Positions 14,608 through 26,040 of a DNA stretch of 64,000 bases are shown in pieces (position 1 is the stretch's first letter; every line of letters starts with the position of its first letter). The notes under the pieces are model-generated. The model was not told where the DNA came from and searched no databases. It worked only from the letters and a program-made list of their open reading frames with translations. Source of the stretch: Diplocarpon mali. Lineage: Eukaryota > Ascomycota > Leotiomycetes > Helotiales > Drepanopezizaceae. Both the position numbers and the translations under genes were made by a program. Location of the stretch: assembly GCA_024741835.1 (NCBI GenBank), contig JAENRP010000213.1, positions 1 through 64,000 on the forward strand, given 5' to 3'.

Positions 14608-14741
14608 TGTTAGAAATATATAAGGTACGGAGATTACCGCACGGAACAGAGGCTAAGGCTTGGTAAGCCTACGTAAGCCTACCTTGTATATATACTACTT
14701 CAGCTCTCTAGAACTAGAATCTACACCTTTCGATTCTGTCA
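14608..14741 (+). repeat. 3' LTR of the 9,668-14,741 Copia
   Basis: A 134-bp partner of the 5' LTR, directly preceded by GGGGGCA (polypurine tract) and followed by TTAAT, the second target duplicate. Confidence 0.95.
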
Positions 14742-15917
14742 TTAATAGTCCTCCCTTAGTCATTTCCTAATATTATCTAAATATTGCTCTACGCCCTAAT
14801 AGGGTCCGAAAGAAGTCCGATATAGTCGTATTTTATATATTATTATACTATTATCTAATTATAGTTAGGATACCAATTGCACTTCGGTTTTGCCCTAATT
14901 GTAATGTATAATAGAACGCAGGTAAAAGAGGATAGTATCTACCTTTAAAGTAATAACTCTAGCTAGATTCGCATACCTTTCGCCTTTTCCCCTTTAGTAG
15001 TAATTGATATTACTTCATATATTTAAATTAGTATTTAAGGTAAGCTGGAAATACAATTAATTACTCCTTAAATCAAGAAAGAATTCTTTAATTTAATAAC
15101 CTTACTATTTATAGTAAAGGTACTACTACTAATTAGTATAGGTTCTATATTAGTAATCGATATTTATATAAATATAGTTGAGTACTTATTATTAAAAAGA
15201 ATCTATTATAATATCTATCTATCTTTATATAACTGAGATAGTACCTTTATACTTATAACTATCCTCTTTCCTATAGTCCCTTCTAGCCGTATATAGATAT
15301 CCTTCCAAAGTCCTCCGGCTAAATAGCCGTCCGAAATACATACGAAACCCCTTATATTATATATGGTATAGCTATATGGGATGACCCTAGGAACGAGGGC
15401 AGCTTGCCTCTTGCACAGGAATCTGCGTACCAACAATATTAAAATAGGATAGTAGATTAGAACGATTAATTCGTATACTAATGGAAAAGTTGCAAATAGC
15501 TATAATTGATTAAAATATCCCCTCCTTTCTTTAGCCTTACCTCCTTCTTATAGTAATATATATCACCAACCTTACTGCCTTTAATATTCTAAGCGGTAAG
15601 ACTCTATATAAAGTCTTTTAGGATAATATTAAGCCTAATAAGCCTTATACTCCTTTAATTAAGCATCTTAGAGTACTAGGCTATTGAGTCTATATACTAA
15701 TCGAGAAAGAAAAGCGAACTTAAAGCAATAAACTCGCTTTAAGAGCAAAGGTAGGTACTCTTATTAGATTTAATAGTAGAAGTATCTATCAGATCTATAT
15801 ACTATTATAAATATGGGAAAAGATTATTTGATCTTCTTACATTCGATTTAATAAAGATAGCCTAATTATAGAGCTATACCTTAAGGAAAATTCCTCTTCT
15901 TAATTAAGGGGTGATTT

Positions 15918-15996
15918 CACTCCTAGGCCAGGCCTGCGAGTCACTTCTTAAAATAATAATATTTTCACTCTTAGGCTAGGACCGCGAGTTAATTCT
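15918..15996. repeat. Two palindrome copies in frame between integrase and RT
   Basis: An intact copy (15,921-15,943, CTCCTAGGCC then GGCCTGCGAG) and a diverged copy (about 15,970-15,992) lie in the same reading frame as the flanking Copia integrase and RT. They read FTPRPGLRVTS and FTLRLGPRVNS. Confidence 0.8.
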
Positions 15997-17105
15997 AATT
16001 AGGAAATCAACGCTTAAGAAACTGATAAAGTTGAGCTTCCTACTCTTAAGAAGAGAGGAAGACCTCTTAATTCTAAGAATAAGGCTTACCCTTAGCCTTT
16101 TGAGAAGAGAGCTACTCGCTCTATTACTCTTAGATTCAATGCTAATAATTCTAATAATAAGGAAGCCTATTTAAGCGCCTTCCATATGGTCTTACTCGAC
16201 TTTCTATACTTAAATAACTTAAAAACAGTCGAATAAGCCCTTTCTTACATCGACGCCGATAAATAGCGATCAGCGATCAACTCTAAGTATAATTCCCTCG
16301 CTTATAAGGATATATAAGTAATAGTGAAACGCTTAAAACTCTTAAAAGACGATAGAGTACTTAAATTAAGGCTTATCTTTAAAATAAAAAGAGATTAAAA
16401 TAGGGAAATCTCCTAATAGAAGGTCAGATTCGTTATATAAGACTATATATAACAATAAGGTCGAGATTATAACTAGACTTTTGCTAGCATATGCAAATCT
16501 GCGGTTTAGAAGATCGCAATTGCGCTTACTACGCTATACGACTTTAAGCTAGATTAGTTCGATATTAAGATAGCTTTCCTTAATTCAAAAGCTAACTCTA
16601 ATATCTACGTTAAGTTACCTCTTAAATACACTTAAGATAAGGTTATTCTTTCACCTTAAGACTACTATCTTAAGCTTCTTAAGGCCTTATATAGCTTAAA
16701 GCAATCTCTACGACTATAGTAAGAAAAGCTATAGTCCGAGCTATAAAAGCTCGATTTTCAACCTCTTGATACTAATAATTGCATATATATTAACCGCACC
16801 TCTCGGATTCTCATTATTATATATATTAACGACTTCCTTATAGTAGTAAAGAAGGGTAATATATATAATAAGTTTAAAAGAGACCTTCGCAATCTCTTTA
16901 AGATTATAGGTAGCGAACCGGCTAACTACTTCTTAAGAGTATATATAGTTAAAGATTGATAAAATAGAACGATCTTACTTGATTAAAACGCCTACGTTAA
17001 TAAGGTTTTTAAACGTTTTCATATGACTAATTATAAGAGCATACCAATGCCTTTTGCTAATAGCTATAAAGTTCATATAGTTAAATTCGAAGGCTAAGCC
17101 ATTCT

Positions 17106-17302
17106 TGTCGTGCAGAATGGGCGGAGTCTCCACTTATTCTAGAGACCCTCCACGTGACTCTGCTAAGTCATAGACTCTCCCTTTTCTTTCTGAAGTCTCC
17201 TTACTATATATATATTAAAGAATAATATAATCAATTATCTTCCCCTACTTCTGCAAGCCTCCTAAGCGACCTAATAAAGGCCTTCTAGCCGACCGTACTA
17301 TA
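17106..17302 (+). repeat. 5' LTR of the 8.5-kb Copia
   Basis: A 197-bp LTR that opens TGTCGTGCAGAATGGG and is little affected by RIP. It ends just before the primer-binding site at 17,303. Confidence 0.93.
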
Positions 17303-17320
17303 GTTATAAGCCCTATAAGC
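17303..17320 (+). promoter_or_regulatory. Primer-binding site, initiator-Met half-tRNA type
   Basis: The sequence GTTATAAGCCCTATAAGC sits directly after the LTR. Its first 11 bases match the complement of a eukaryotic initiator-Met tRNA anticodon arm apart from one TpG to TpA change. The same 18 bases follow the LTRs of the miniature element at 19,577, 19,988 and 27,112. Confidence 0.75.
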
Positions 17321-17539
17321 ACTTTAATATGCTTTCTCTTTGCATATAACTGGCTAGAGGGCCCTTTAAGCTCCTAACCGACTTTTTAAGTATTTATAAC
17401 AACTTAAAGGACCTTTATTTTTAATTAATAAATCTCCAATTTCCGATCGAACCTTATTTGCAAACTCCATTTATATACCTAACCTTTTTCACTAGACTCT
17501 ATTTAATATATTTAACTCTTTAAGTATCTCTAAGCCTTG

Positions 17540-20500
17540 CCTTAATACCTTTGCCTCTTAAGTAAAGTGGTTTAATAAATATATATTCTTTACTAAGCTC
17601 TATAATATTACCATTTTTACTAATCTGAGACTCTTATTTAAGTCAATTATAAAGATTAAGTCTTAAGCTCCCTTTATATAAGAGCTTAAGGAACTGGAAA
17701 CGGCTAACCTTTATATAGCATACGCAAGGTTATATAAAGAGTATATAGCGACTCTATCCGAATAGATTTACGCCCGCTTTCCCTTAGGAGATCTATTAAA
17801 GGCTCTTCCTTTATAGGCTTCTTATAAAGATATTAAGGACGAATATGAAATCTTAATAAAGGAGCACCTTATGCAAAAGGAGACTTAGAAGACCTAATAT
17901 AAATACTACAAACTACTATTAGAATAGGTCTTTAAGACCGTCGATAGAACGCTTTTAGCTTTTGCAATAGCTTAAGCTTAAATTTAAGCTAAGAAGCTCT
18001 CCTCCTTAATACTTAATAGAGATACTCTTATAAGTGGAACTACTGCTAATAACCTATATGCTAATTTAGTAAACTAGCAACTCTTACTCTAAGGCCTAGT
18101 ATCCATTTTAAAGCGTGATATTGCGCCTTCCGATAAGGCTATTCAGTCTTAGACGAGGCTCTAGTACCGCGACGTACTACGCTAAGGCAAGACTAAGAGA
18201 ACTAATACTTAGCAGTAGATCTAAGAGTAGCAAGAGGCGTACCGCTTAGCAGAGCAATACAATCTTCTTAAGATTAAAGGGAAATTAGGAGTAACTGATT
18301 TTTTAAACTTAGTTATAGTAAAGATTAATCCAAGCTAAGCGACCTACTTAAAGGAGGAAATAATCACTAATAAGTAGATAGGAACCCTATGCAAGCATAA
18401 CCTAATATAGCTAAGCCGCGCCTTAGCAGGCATTGAATCCAATAGAGCGATTAATAATAAAGGGCTAGCAGTTTTTACTACTTAAGAGTCTCTTTTAGAT
18501 GCTAAAACCCCTTCGCAGGCTCTAGCGAGCAGCTCTTAAAATCGCTCCATAAGCTCTAGAAGGGAGATTAGGCCTAAGTGCCTTTATAAAGGCTTTACCA
18601 ACTACTATTAGAAGCCCTAGGACTATCGGAAACTATTATATACTATAGATAGGCGTAAGAAAAATATAAAGGTTCTCCCCTTACAAGAGGAGGTCCTATA
18701 AATACAAAAGGCATTAAACGCAGGAGACTAATTCAAAGGTCTTTAAGCATAGCTTAAGGAGAATGATATTATAATAATAGCGATTAAAAAATTCAAAGGA
18801 AGGGCTTTAGCCTTTAAGGAGAATGGTTTAAGTAAAAGGGAGAACTTACTAGTCTTTATAGTAATAGATCCCTCTGCCTTTAACGCTTTTAAAGAATCGT
18901 TTAATATCTACTACCTCTTTAAGCTAGAATGCTACTTGCTCTCTTTAAGTATACTCTTTAACAATTGCGCAACTACTCATATCGTTAATTCAAAGGATTT
19001 ACTTATCGTAGGCACCTTTAAGCCTTTTGGCAACTTATAGCAATATATTAAAGCAGGTACCTTAAGGCTCTTAATCATTAAGAGAGGTAATAGAAATATA
19101 GTAGACTCTCTTCTATAGTATAACGGCTCTTTTATAAGGATAATGCTACGCAATATTGCTATTATAAAGGAGTTTACTACTAATATTATCTTAAAGAGGC
19201 TCCTTGCGGATAAGGGTTTTTAGTATTTTAAAGTAGACCTTACTTTGCGCTCTAAGAGCATTGCAGATTTTATAAAGCAAGCTTAATTAAAGCATTACTA
19301 TAATCTCGTTTTCTTTAAATATAAGCCTATTAACTATTTGGATCTCTTAAATATGCTTTAATATGACTTCTCTGCTTTAATAGCGTTTCTTATAGCTAAG
19401 ATAACGCTTTATAATAGGTTCTAGTCTAGCTATGCGCCTACTAGGGTATAGGACAATAATGCGTATATATAATACCTTTGCGCTGGCTACCTATTATGCA
19501 GAAAATAGGCTAAATATGCTAGTACGCGCCCTAAGGTATGGATTCACATTTTGGCTAAGCGGTATTATATATAACAGTTATAAGCCCTATAAGCGTAGCG
19601 ATAAATCTTTTCGCATTTCTCTTACGCAAGGTTTAGCCGACGTTTCTCACTTTAAAGTTCTACTAGTAAACCACTTTTCAAATTCTCGGCAATGATTATA
19701 CTCGGTTTCGATTGTATTAATAGAAGTTTCGATAGATTTAAGTAAAACGACTTCTGATATATAGCCGAAGAAAAATGCATTCCGGCCTTCCGACTACCTA
19801 TTTCTACTAGCTTAGCGGTCTATACGCTATATCTACGCTACTATAGACTGGGCTAGTACTTAGGCCGCCGGAAAAACTGTTCTTCCGACGACCTAGGGGG
19901 TATATTATATAGAAAATAGGCTAAATATGCTAGTACGCGCCCTAAGGTATGGATTCACATTTTGGCTGAGCGGTATTATATATAATAGTTATAAGCCCTA
20001 TAAGCGTAGCAATAAATCTTTTCGCATTCCTCTTATGCAAGGTTTAGCCGATGTTTCTCACTTCGAAGTTCTATTAATAAACCACTTTTCAAATTCTTAG
20101 CAATAATTATACTTAGTTTCGATTATATTAATAGAAGTTTCGATAGATTTAAGTAAAACGACCTCTGATATATAGCTAAAGAAAAATGCATTCTGGCCTT
20201 CCGACTACCTATTTCTGCTAGCTTAGCGGTCTATGCGCTATATCTACGCTACTATAGACTAGGCTAGTACTTAGGCCGCTGGAAAAACTGTTCTTCCGAC
20301 AACCTAGGGGGTATATTATATAGAAAATAGGCTAAATATGCTAGTACGCGCCCTAAGGTGTGGATTCACATTTTAGCCGAGCGGTATTATGCATAATACT
20401 ACCTAAGCGCAGAGGCTCTTTAAGCGCTAGTCAAGTGCGCTAAGGGAGTGAAGATCAAGGGAATACAAAGGCTAGAGTACCTTATATATATAATAGCATC

Positions 20501-23500
20501 TGCTAAGCAAGTTATTTCTTGCGCTACCTTTAAGAACCGATCTCTAAGGCCCTTCTTCAAGATCTCTTAGGATCTCTTTAACTTTTTAAATAACTTATAT
20601 AATAGTTACTTATAAGTTCTTTTAATTAAGGATAAGTATAGTAATATGCTTTGGATATTCCTATTAAGATCGAAGGGTAGAGATATAGTTATAAAAGTCC
20701 TCTAAGCCTTTAAAGTATAGGTAAAACGCTAATATAGGCTTTTTATTTATAAGATTAGGTAAGATAATAATGCTTTAGTAATCTCCTTAAGGGAAGACTC
20801 TCTTATAAAGTACTAGAGATAGGTAAAAGAGAAGGGAATCGATTTAAAGCTTACTCTTGCCTATATATACTAACCTAATAGAGGTATAAAGCGAGTAAGA
20901 AGGGAGTTGATTAAACGCTCTATTAAAATGAGGATCTACGCTAGGCTTTTAGCAAGCCTTTGGCCAAAGGTTATAGAGGCTGCTATATACCTTTATAATA
21001 TCTCCCTACTTATTAAGAAAAAGATGATCTTATTAAGTAAGGCTCTTTACAATTGGTTTAAGTAGTATTTTCAATTTTATAAGCCGCTACTTATTAAGCA
21101 AATGATAGTAAGCTTAAAGCCCAATTAGAGTTACATTTATATATATAGCGCTTATATATACCCTTTAATTAAAGAGAGGAAGGTAAGGAGGGACCGCCGA
21201 ACCTTTAAAATTAAATTATAAAAGCACTTAAGTTACTTAATTAGATATATTACCTTTAATATTTATAAAATCTAGGTTCTTATACTTTAGCAAGTAATAA
21301 TAACTTATAATATCGAATTCAATAAGTCTCTCTTTTATAGTCCAGAAGCTAAGCGCATAAACCTTATATTATATTAGGAACTTAAGATAACCCTTTAATT
21401 GATCGAAGAGGAAGAGAGAGCTTAAGACGCTAAGTTCGAAGGCATTTTTAAGGAATTGGAGCTTATTGCAAGGCCGAACGCAATTGCTATAGAAGAAGCT
21501 GCTATATAGGAAGAGCCTGTATTATAGACCGACGCTGCTTTATAGCCTTTAACTAATAATATAGAAGGCCTTAACTTAAATCCAAATTCTTTAAGAGACC
21601 CGATTAGAAACTTAGGAGTAGAAGCAAGCGAATTGAAAGCCACTTTGCCAATCTTTAAAAAGGTAAATAGCGACTAGAGCTTAAGGGTAATAATTCCTTA
21701 TAAAGGCCCTATTAAAGAAGGAACTATAGACAACTCTAAAGGAGTCTTTAAAGATAAGTTCTATAAGGCGATCGGCAGATCTTTAATTGCTATTTTATAT
21801 AAGAATAAAGATAGCTTAAAGGCTTTAAGATAAAGTCTTCAATTATAAAGGTAGGCCTTAATAAACTCTAGTAAAAGGCTAAAGGTATTACTACTAAGAT
21901 TTAAAAAGAGCTTTAATAGTCTTATAAAAAGCGATCTAATAAAAGGAGTAGGCCTTAATAATATAATACCTTAAGTTATAATATTAGCTTAAAGACTTTA
22001 GGCTTAAGAGATAGAGCTACCTAAACTCTTAAAGGAACCTTTAATAATAATAAAAATAAAGGAAGAGACCTATAGAAAAAAGCATAAAGAGGAACTCCCT
22101 TTTCCTAGGTAAAAGAGGATAAAACGCTTAAGCATTAAGTAATAGGAGACTTTAAAAGTATATACTACTACTTTAAAGTATATACTCTTTTAAAGTAATA
22201 TTAATTTACCCTACTCCTTATATACGTAGGAGTTTATATCGACCTTTTAAGCGAATAAATAGATAAAGGAGGATAAGAAGGACTATTTAATAGTTTATAT
22301 AGTTATTAAAGCTATAGTTAATAGTTAAGCAAAGGATAAAGCATAGTCTTCTAATTACCTATAGTATTAAGGCTCTTTGCTAAAGCCTTTAAAAGGATAG
22401 CTAAACCTAAAGAAGCACCCTTTTAATAAATAATTTAAAAAAGGAAGGTGCTAGGAAATTAGGAATCTAAAATCTTAGAGTTATTAAAGAATTATACAAA
22501 GGGATTACTTAAAGCCCTTGCTAATACTATTAAAATAGGTTTTTACTTATAAGGTTAATAGCTCTAGCGAGCTTCTAAAGTGCCAATTATAGCTAGTTAT
22601 ATAAGAGGATCTTTAAGATAAAGCTTCAATTTTCTCAACCTATACAACTACGCTTATAGTAAGGTCTTTTAAAGTATTAATAGCGCTTGCTATATACTTT
22701 AATATAAAAGTAAAGTAGTTTAATATTATTAACGCGTTTATTAACGCTCCTAGAGACCTAAGGAGTGCTCTAGTTATATACTTCCTACTAAATGGCTTTA
22801 AGCGCCCTAGTATAGTAGTAGAACTGGACTGCGCGTTCTATAGGTTAAAAGACTCTTTAGCACTATAGTATAAGAACTTCGTAGGAACGCTTAAAGGCCT
22901 TTAACTTAAGCTATTAGGCAAGGAGCCTTGTATTTTTATAATAAAGGATCGTATAGTCTTTATAGCGTTTTATATTGATAATATTTAAGTATTATATAAA
23001 GCCTTTAACTTAGATCGAGCGACTCGTCTAATTAAAGACCTAAAGAAGGCATATAAGCTTACTATTATAAGAGATATCTCCTAGTTCTTTAAAGTAAGGA
23101 TTATTTAAGATAAAAAGGCAAAGAGGATCTTCTTAATTTATAATACCTATATTAAGAAGATCGCTTAAAAGTTCGGAGCTAATATAAGGAGAGTGCTTAG
23201 TATTCTACTACTAAAGAAGGAGTTTATTAAAAACTTAAGGCAAGCTTCCTTAGAAAAGGTAAAGGAGTATTAAGAGAAAATAAGCTCTATTCTTTATATA
23301 ATAATTATAATACGCTTAGATATTATATTCGTAGCCTCCTAACTGTCTTTCTTCTTAATTAATCCAAGCTTTAAGCACCTCTTAGCTACGGACTAGACGC
23401 TTTAATACTTATATAGCATATGCTTTTTAGGAATTGCCTATAGCTTTAAGGCTAAGGAATACCAATTGGTTATATCTTCAAATGCTTTTTTTAAAGATGA

Positions 23501-23990
23501 TTAAGAGACCTGCAGATCCTCTTAAGGATATATCTTCTTCTTATTTAAAGGACCGATTATTTAGAAAGCAAATTACTAAGCGACTATTACGCTCTCTTAT
23601 ACTAAAGTAGAACTTTATAATATAGTTTCTACTATAAAGGAGATAATAGCTATAAAACGCCTCTTTAAGGAGATTCGCATAGACTTCCTCTTTAAATAGA
23701 ATATATATTATAATAACTAATAAACAATTCGGCTAATTATTATAAAGAATGAGAAGATTAAGATAAGCCTTTGATATATCGAAATCAGTAATATATAAAT
23801 TTATTAAAAGTATTAAAGAGAAAGCTTTTAAATAATCTACCTCCCTATTAAGGAGATATACGCAAATAGGCTTATTAAGAACCTAAACCGCTAGAAGTTT
23901 AAAAGCTTTATTTATTTATTAAACCTTTAGAGCTTTTAAATAATCGTTTAGCAACTCGCACTTGCTAATAAGTAGTTACTTATTATTAAG
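17540..23990 (+). pseudogene. Gag-Pol polyprotein relic of the 8.5-kb Copia
   Basis: The translation is broken by dozens of TAA/TAG codons but the family is clear. A decayed CCHC-like knuckle lies near 18,575-18,640, and a protease ATTHIVNS motif near 18,970. A GAG_pre-integrase block (ALQALVKCAKGVKIKGIQRL if TAA is read as Gln) follows the TRIM at 20,410. Integrase core ends with an AAIYLYNIS segment near 20,980. RT carries an FYIDNIQVL active-site segment near 22,970. RNase H has the divergent fungal Copia ending, an NNQQTIRLI-like motif near 23,715 instead of the usual RTKHID. It cannot encode a protein now. Confidence 0.85.
19492..20398 (+). mobile_element. TRIM-like miniature LTR element, tandem dimer (LTR-int-LTR-int-LTR)
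   Basis: Three 85-bp direct repeats (19,492-19,576; 19,903-19,987; 20,314-20,398) alternate with two 326-bp internal segments. CTACC is duplicated at 19,487-19,491 and 20,399-20,403. Each 5' repeat is followed by GTTATAAGCCC (initiator-Met half-tRNA primer site), and each 3' repeat is preceded by CCTAGGGGG (polypurine tract). LTR ends read TATTATGCA...TGCATAATA, which de-RIPs to TGTCATGCA...TGCATGACA. There is no coding capacity: the internal open frames are coincidental. It splits the pre-integrase domain of the 8.5-kb Copia. The LTR also contains GGCCGAGCGG, which resembles a tRNA A box. Confidence 0.9.
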
Positions 23991-24219
23991 AGACTTATAC
24001 TTATAAGCTTCTACTCTTTTATAATTATATTCATTTGTTTTCTTTTATAAAGCATATTGCAAAAGCTTCTCCTTTTTTAAAAATATAGAATAGGTAATAT
24101 TCTTAAGCTACTATTATAAGGCGCAACCCTCTCTTAGATTCTTTTAGCTAAGGCTAAAAGCTAAGATACTATAGCTATAAGCTTTATATAGATCTCCTTT
24201 TAAAAGAGGCCTACTAGCA

Positions 24220-24545
24220 CTCCCTTGGCCAAAGGCCTGCTAGCAAATATACTAGCGATAGTAAGGGCAATAGTAGGAGGTACAGCGATAGGGGCGGTAG
24301 GGGCAAAGGCAATAGGGGCGAGGATAGGCGCAGCAAAGGCAAGGGCCAAGGAGATAAAGGGGAAGACTATAGCGGTAGCTGCGATAATAAAGGTAAAAAG
24401 GATAGGAGTGGCGGCAGCGGCAAGCGAAGGGAATAAGATAGTAGAGGATAGGCTAGTAGCAAACGCAAACGGTATACTAAGAGCAAGGGAGGCAATAGCA
24501 CTACTACTCGCAGGAGTAGCAGGCCCTTTTAGCACTAAGGTCTAA
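24220..24545. repeat. Low-complexity purine/GC-rich tract inside the AT-rich Copia
   Basis: Short degenerate runs of GGCAAAGGC, GGGGCG and AGCGGTAG-type units keep both strands open for about 100 codons (24,200-24,535 minus; 24,225-24,545 plus), giving Ala/Gly/Ile-rich peptides. This looks like simple-sequence expansion, not a gene. It retains CpA and CpG dinucleotides that RIP removed around it. Confidence 0.7.
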
Positions 24546-24890
24546 TCGCTCCTATCTTTTAAATCAGCTTAGAACTTAATGAGATTCGATAAACGTACTA
24601 TAAAAGCTTTAGAGCGCACCCTTTACTATATTAAGCAGTAGTGCCACCTTCTCCTTAAAGGCGCCGCGGGCGCGGGCCGATATAATAGCCTCCTAGGAGG
24701 TAAGAAGAGGTCCGCTAGCCTACTAGTAGCTATTGCTTAGTACTATATAATAGACGTAACGCGTACTAAAGGTACTATTAAAGTACTAATAATCGAGATT
24801 GCTAATACTCTTGCGTATAATATAGCGTATATATATATTATTATATTCTATTATAGGCTCTAGTATATAATGCGCAATAAGGGCAGGGCT

Positions 24891-24951
24891 CTTAGGCGGC
24901 AGCAGCGGTGGCAGCGGCAGCAGGGGCGGCAGTAATAGCGGCAGCGGCTTA
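24891..24951. repeat. GGC/AGC trinucleotide-like microsatellite
   Basis: An imperfect run of GGCGGCAGCAGCGG-type units within AT-rich flanks. Its CpA sites are untouched, which suggests growth after RIP or escape from it. Confidence 0.75.
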
Positions 24952-25412
24952 TTACCTAATAGGCATTAAGATAAGCGCGCTAGGGTTATAGCTCCTAAGG
25001 GAGCGCTAGCGACCTAGCGCAAAGTCAGTATAATATAGGGTATAGGGACTCTAAGGGTCTTACTTTACAAAGGTGGCTAAGGCTATAATAAGCAAGAGTT
25101 CCTTCTATATTTAAAAATTATTAATATAAAGACGATATTTTTAAATAATAAAGGAGGGTTGTTTTTAAAAGAAGGGAAGGAGAACCTCTATAATAGAAAT
25201 ACTTTATAGGAAGCCTAATAGAGCACTAGTATAGAATCGCAAAGATTCTTAAGAGCGCTTATTACCTATAGCAATCCTTCTCATTTTAAAAGGAACGACC
25301 TTTAAAGGGGCAGTATATAAGATAAAGCCTCTTTTCTTTATAACTGCTATTCTTTCTTTTATTTTATCTATATAGCTAAGCGATTTTAAAAGCATTGCCT
25401 AACTAGGGGATA

Positions 25413-25609
25413 TATTATATAGAATAGGCAGAGTCTCTACTTATTCTAAAGACCCTCTATATAACTCTGCTAAGTTATAGACTTTCCCTTTTCTTTCCAA
25501 AGTCTCTTTACCATATATATACTAAAGAATAATACAATCAATCATCTTCCCCTACTTCTGCGAGCCTCCTAAGCGACCTAATGAAGGCCCTCCAGCCGAC
25601 CGCATCATA
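25413..25609 (+). repeat. 3' LTR of the 8.5-kb Copia
   Basis: A 197-bp partner of 17,106-17,302 with many C-to-T and G-to-A differences. For example, the start TGTCGTGCAGAATGGG has become TATTATATAGAATAGG. The two LTRs therefore suffered RIP unequally. It is followed by the target duplicate ATTCT. Confidence 0.93.
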
Positions 25610-26040
25610 ATTCTATAAGAAGTAAAGCTATACTAAGAGATCTATAGTTCTCTATAGTATCTTACGCACTATACGCGTTAGGATATACTATACTACTGCT
25701 TAATTCTTAGCGAATTCCTTACTAACCCTTTGCTATAATATATAGTAGCTTTAAAATGAGTTTTATAATACTTGCAAGGAACGCGATTCTATTATATTAC
25801 CTTTAAAAGCAAAACAACTGACTTAAAGCTTTAGAAATTGCATAGTTATTGCGATTCTAACTAAGCAGGAGATAAAGGAAGTAGAGCCTCCTATTCTAAG
25901 GCCGTCTTCTTCCTTAATAATAGCGTAATTACCGCCTCCTTTAAGTGATAAACTATTATCGCTCTCTTATCTATAGAAGTAGAATACGTCGCTATATGCA
26001 AATTCGTATAAAAGGCCTTTTAAATACGCTAAGTTCTTAA

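Larger units (their letters stand above)
9668..14741 (+). mobile_element. Full-length Ty1/Copia LTR retrotransposon (5,074 bp)
   Basis: Paired 134-bp LTRs (TGTTAG...TCTGTCA) bound the element, and TTAAT is duplicated immediately outside (9,663-9,667 and 14,742-14,746). A purine run (GGGGGCA) ends just before the 3' LTR. The internal region carries Gag, protease, integrase, RT and RNase H in Copia order. It is inserted into the older minus-strand element, so it is the younger of the two. RIP stops make it non-autonomous, but the LTRs are nearly identical, differing at only a handful of sites in my reading, which points to a fairly recent insertion. Confidence 0.95.
3870..15440 (-). mobile_element. 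Minus-strand retrotransposon with Copia domain order, split by a younger Copia
   Basis: Read on the minus strand, with stops treated as RIP-mutated Gln/Trp, gag-like sequence (about 9,650-9,300) precedes integrase (about 7,250-6,600, with a YIDIT and a later VYDYSTNF segment), then RT (about 6,000-5,350, with GIVGIQMDNTLIL at the active-site position), then RNase H (about 4,940-4,480, with an AFINGSF start). Integrase upstream of RT is the Copia order. The copy is interrupted by the 9,668-14,741 element, and its sequence resumes at 14,742. The outer limits are estimates, because I found no LTR pair. The piece at 14,742-15,440 has no recognisable domain and may be 5' leader. Confidence 0.65.
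17106..25609 (+). mobile_element. Full-length Ty1/Copia LTR retrotransposon (8.5 kb) carrying a nested TRIM dimer
   Basis: Paired 197-bp LTRs (17,106-17,302 and 25,413-25,609) are flanked by ATTCT (17,101-17,105 and 25,610-25,614). Directly after the 5' LTR lies GTTATAAGCCC, the RIP-altered complement of the initiator-Met tRNA anticodon arm (GTTATGAGCCC), a half-tRNA primer type known from Copia elements. CTAGGGGATA, a polypurine tract, precedes the 3' LTR. Removing the 907-bp nested element and its 5-bp duplicate leaves about 7.6 kb. Domain order: gag-like (about 17,540-18,660), protease ATTHIVNS near 18,970, pre-integrase zinc region split at 19,491/20,404, integrase to about 21,370, RT 22,600-23,250, RNase H 23,530-23,990. 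About 1.4 kb of non-domain sequence follows RNase H. Confidence 0.95.

Noticed and set aside
15215..15436. 73-codon minus-strand frame as a possible gene
   Set aside because: It falls at the edge of decayed retroelements, and no family could be recognised; most likely leader or unrelated decayed sequence.
24200..24545. Two opposite-strand frames of more than 100 codons
   Set aside because: Both are products of the same low-complexity tract; the Ala/Ile/Gly repeats carry no motif.
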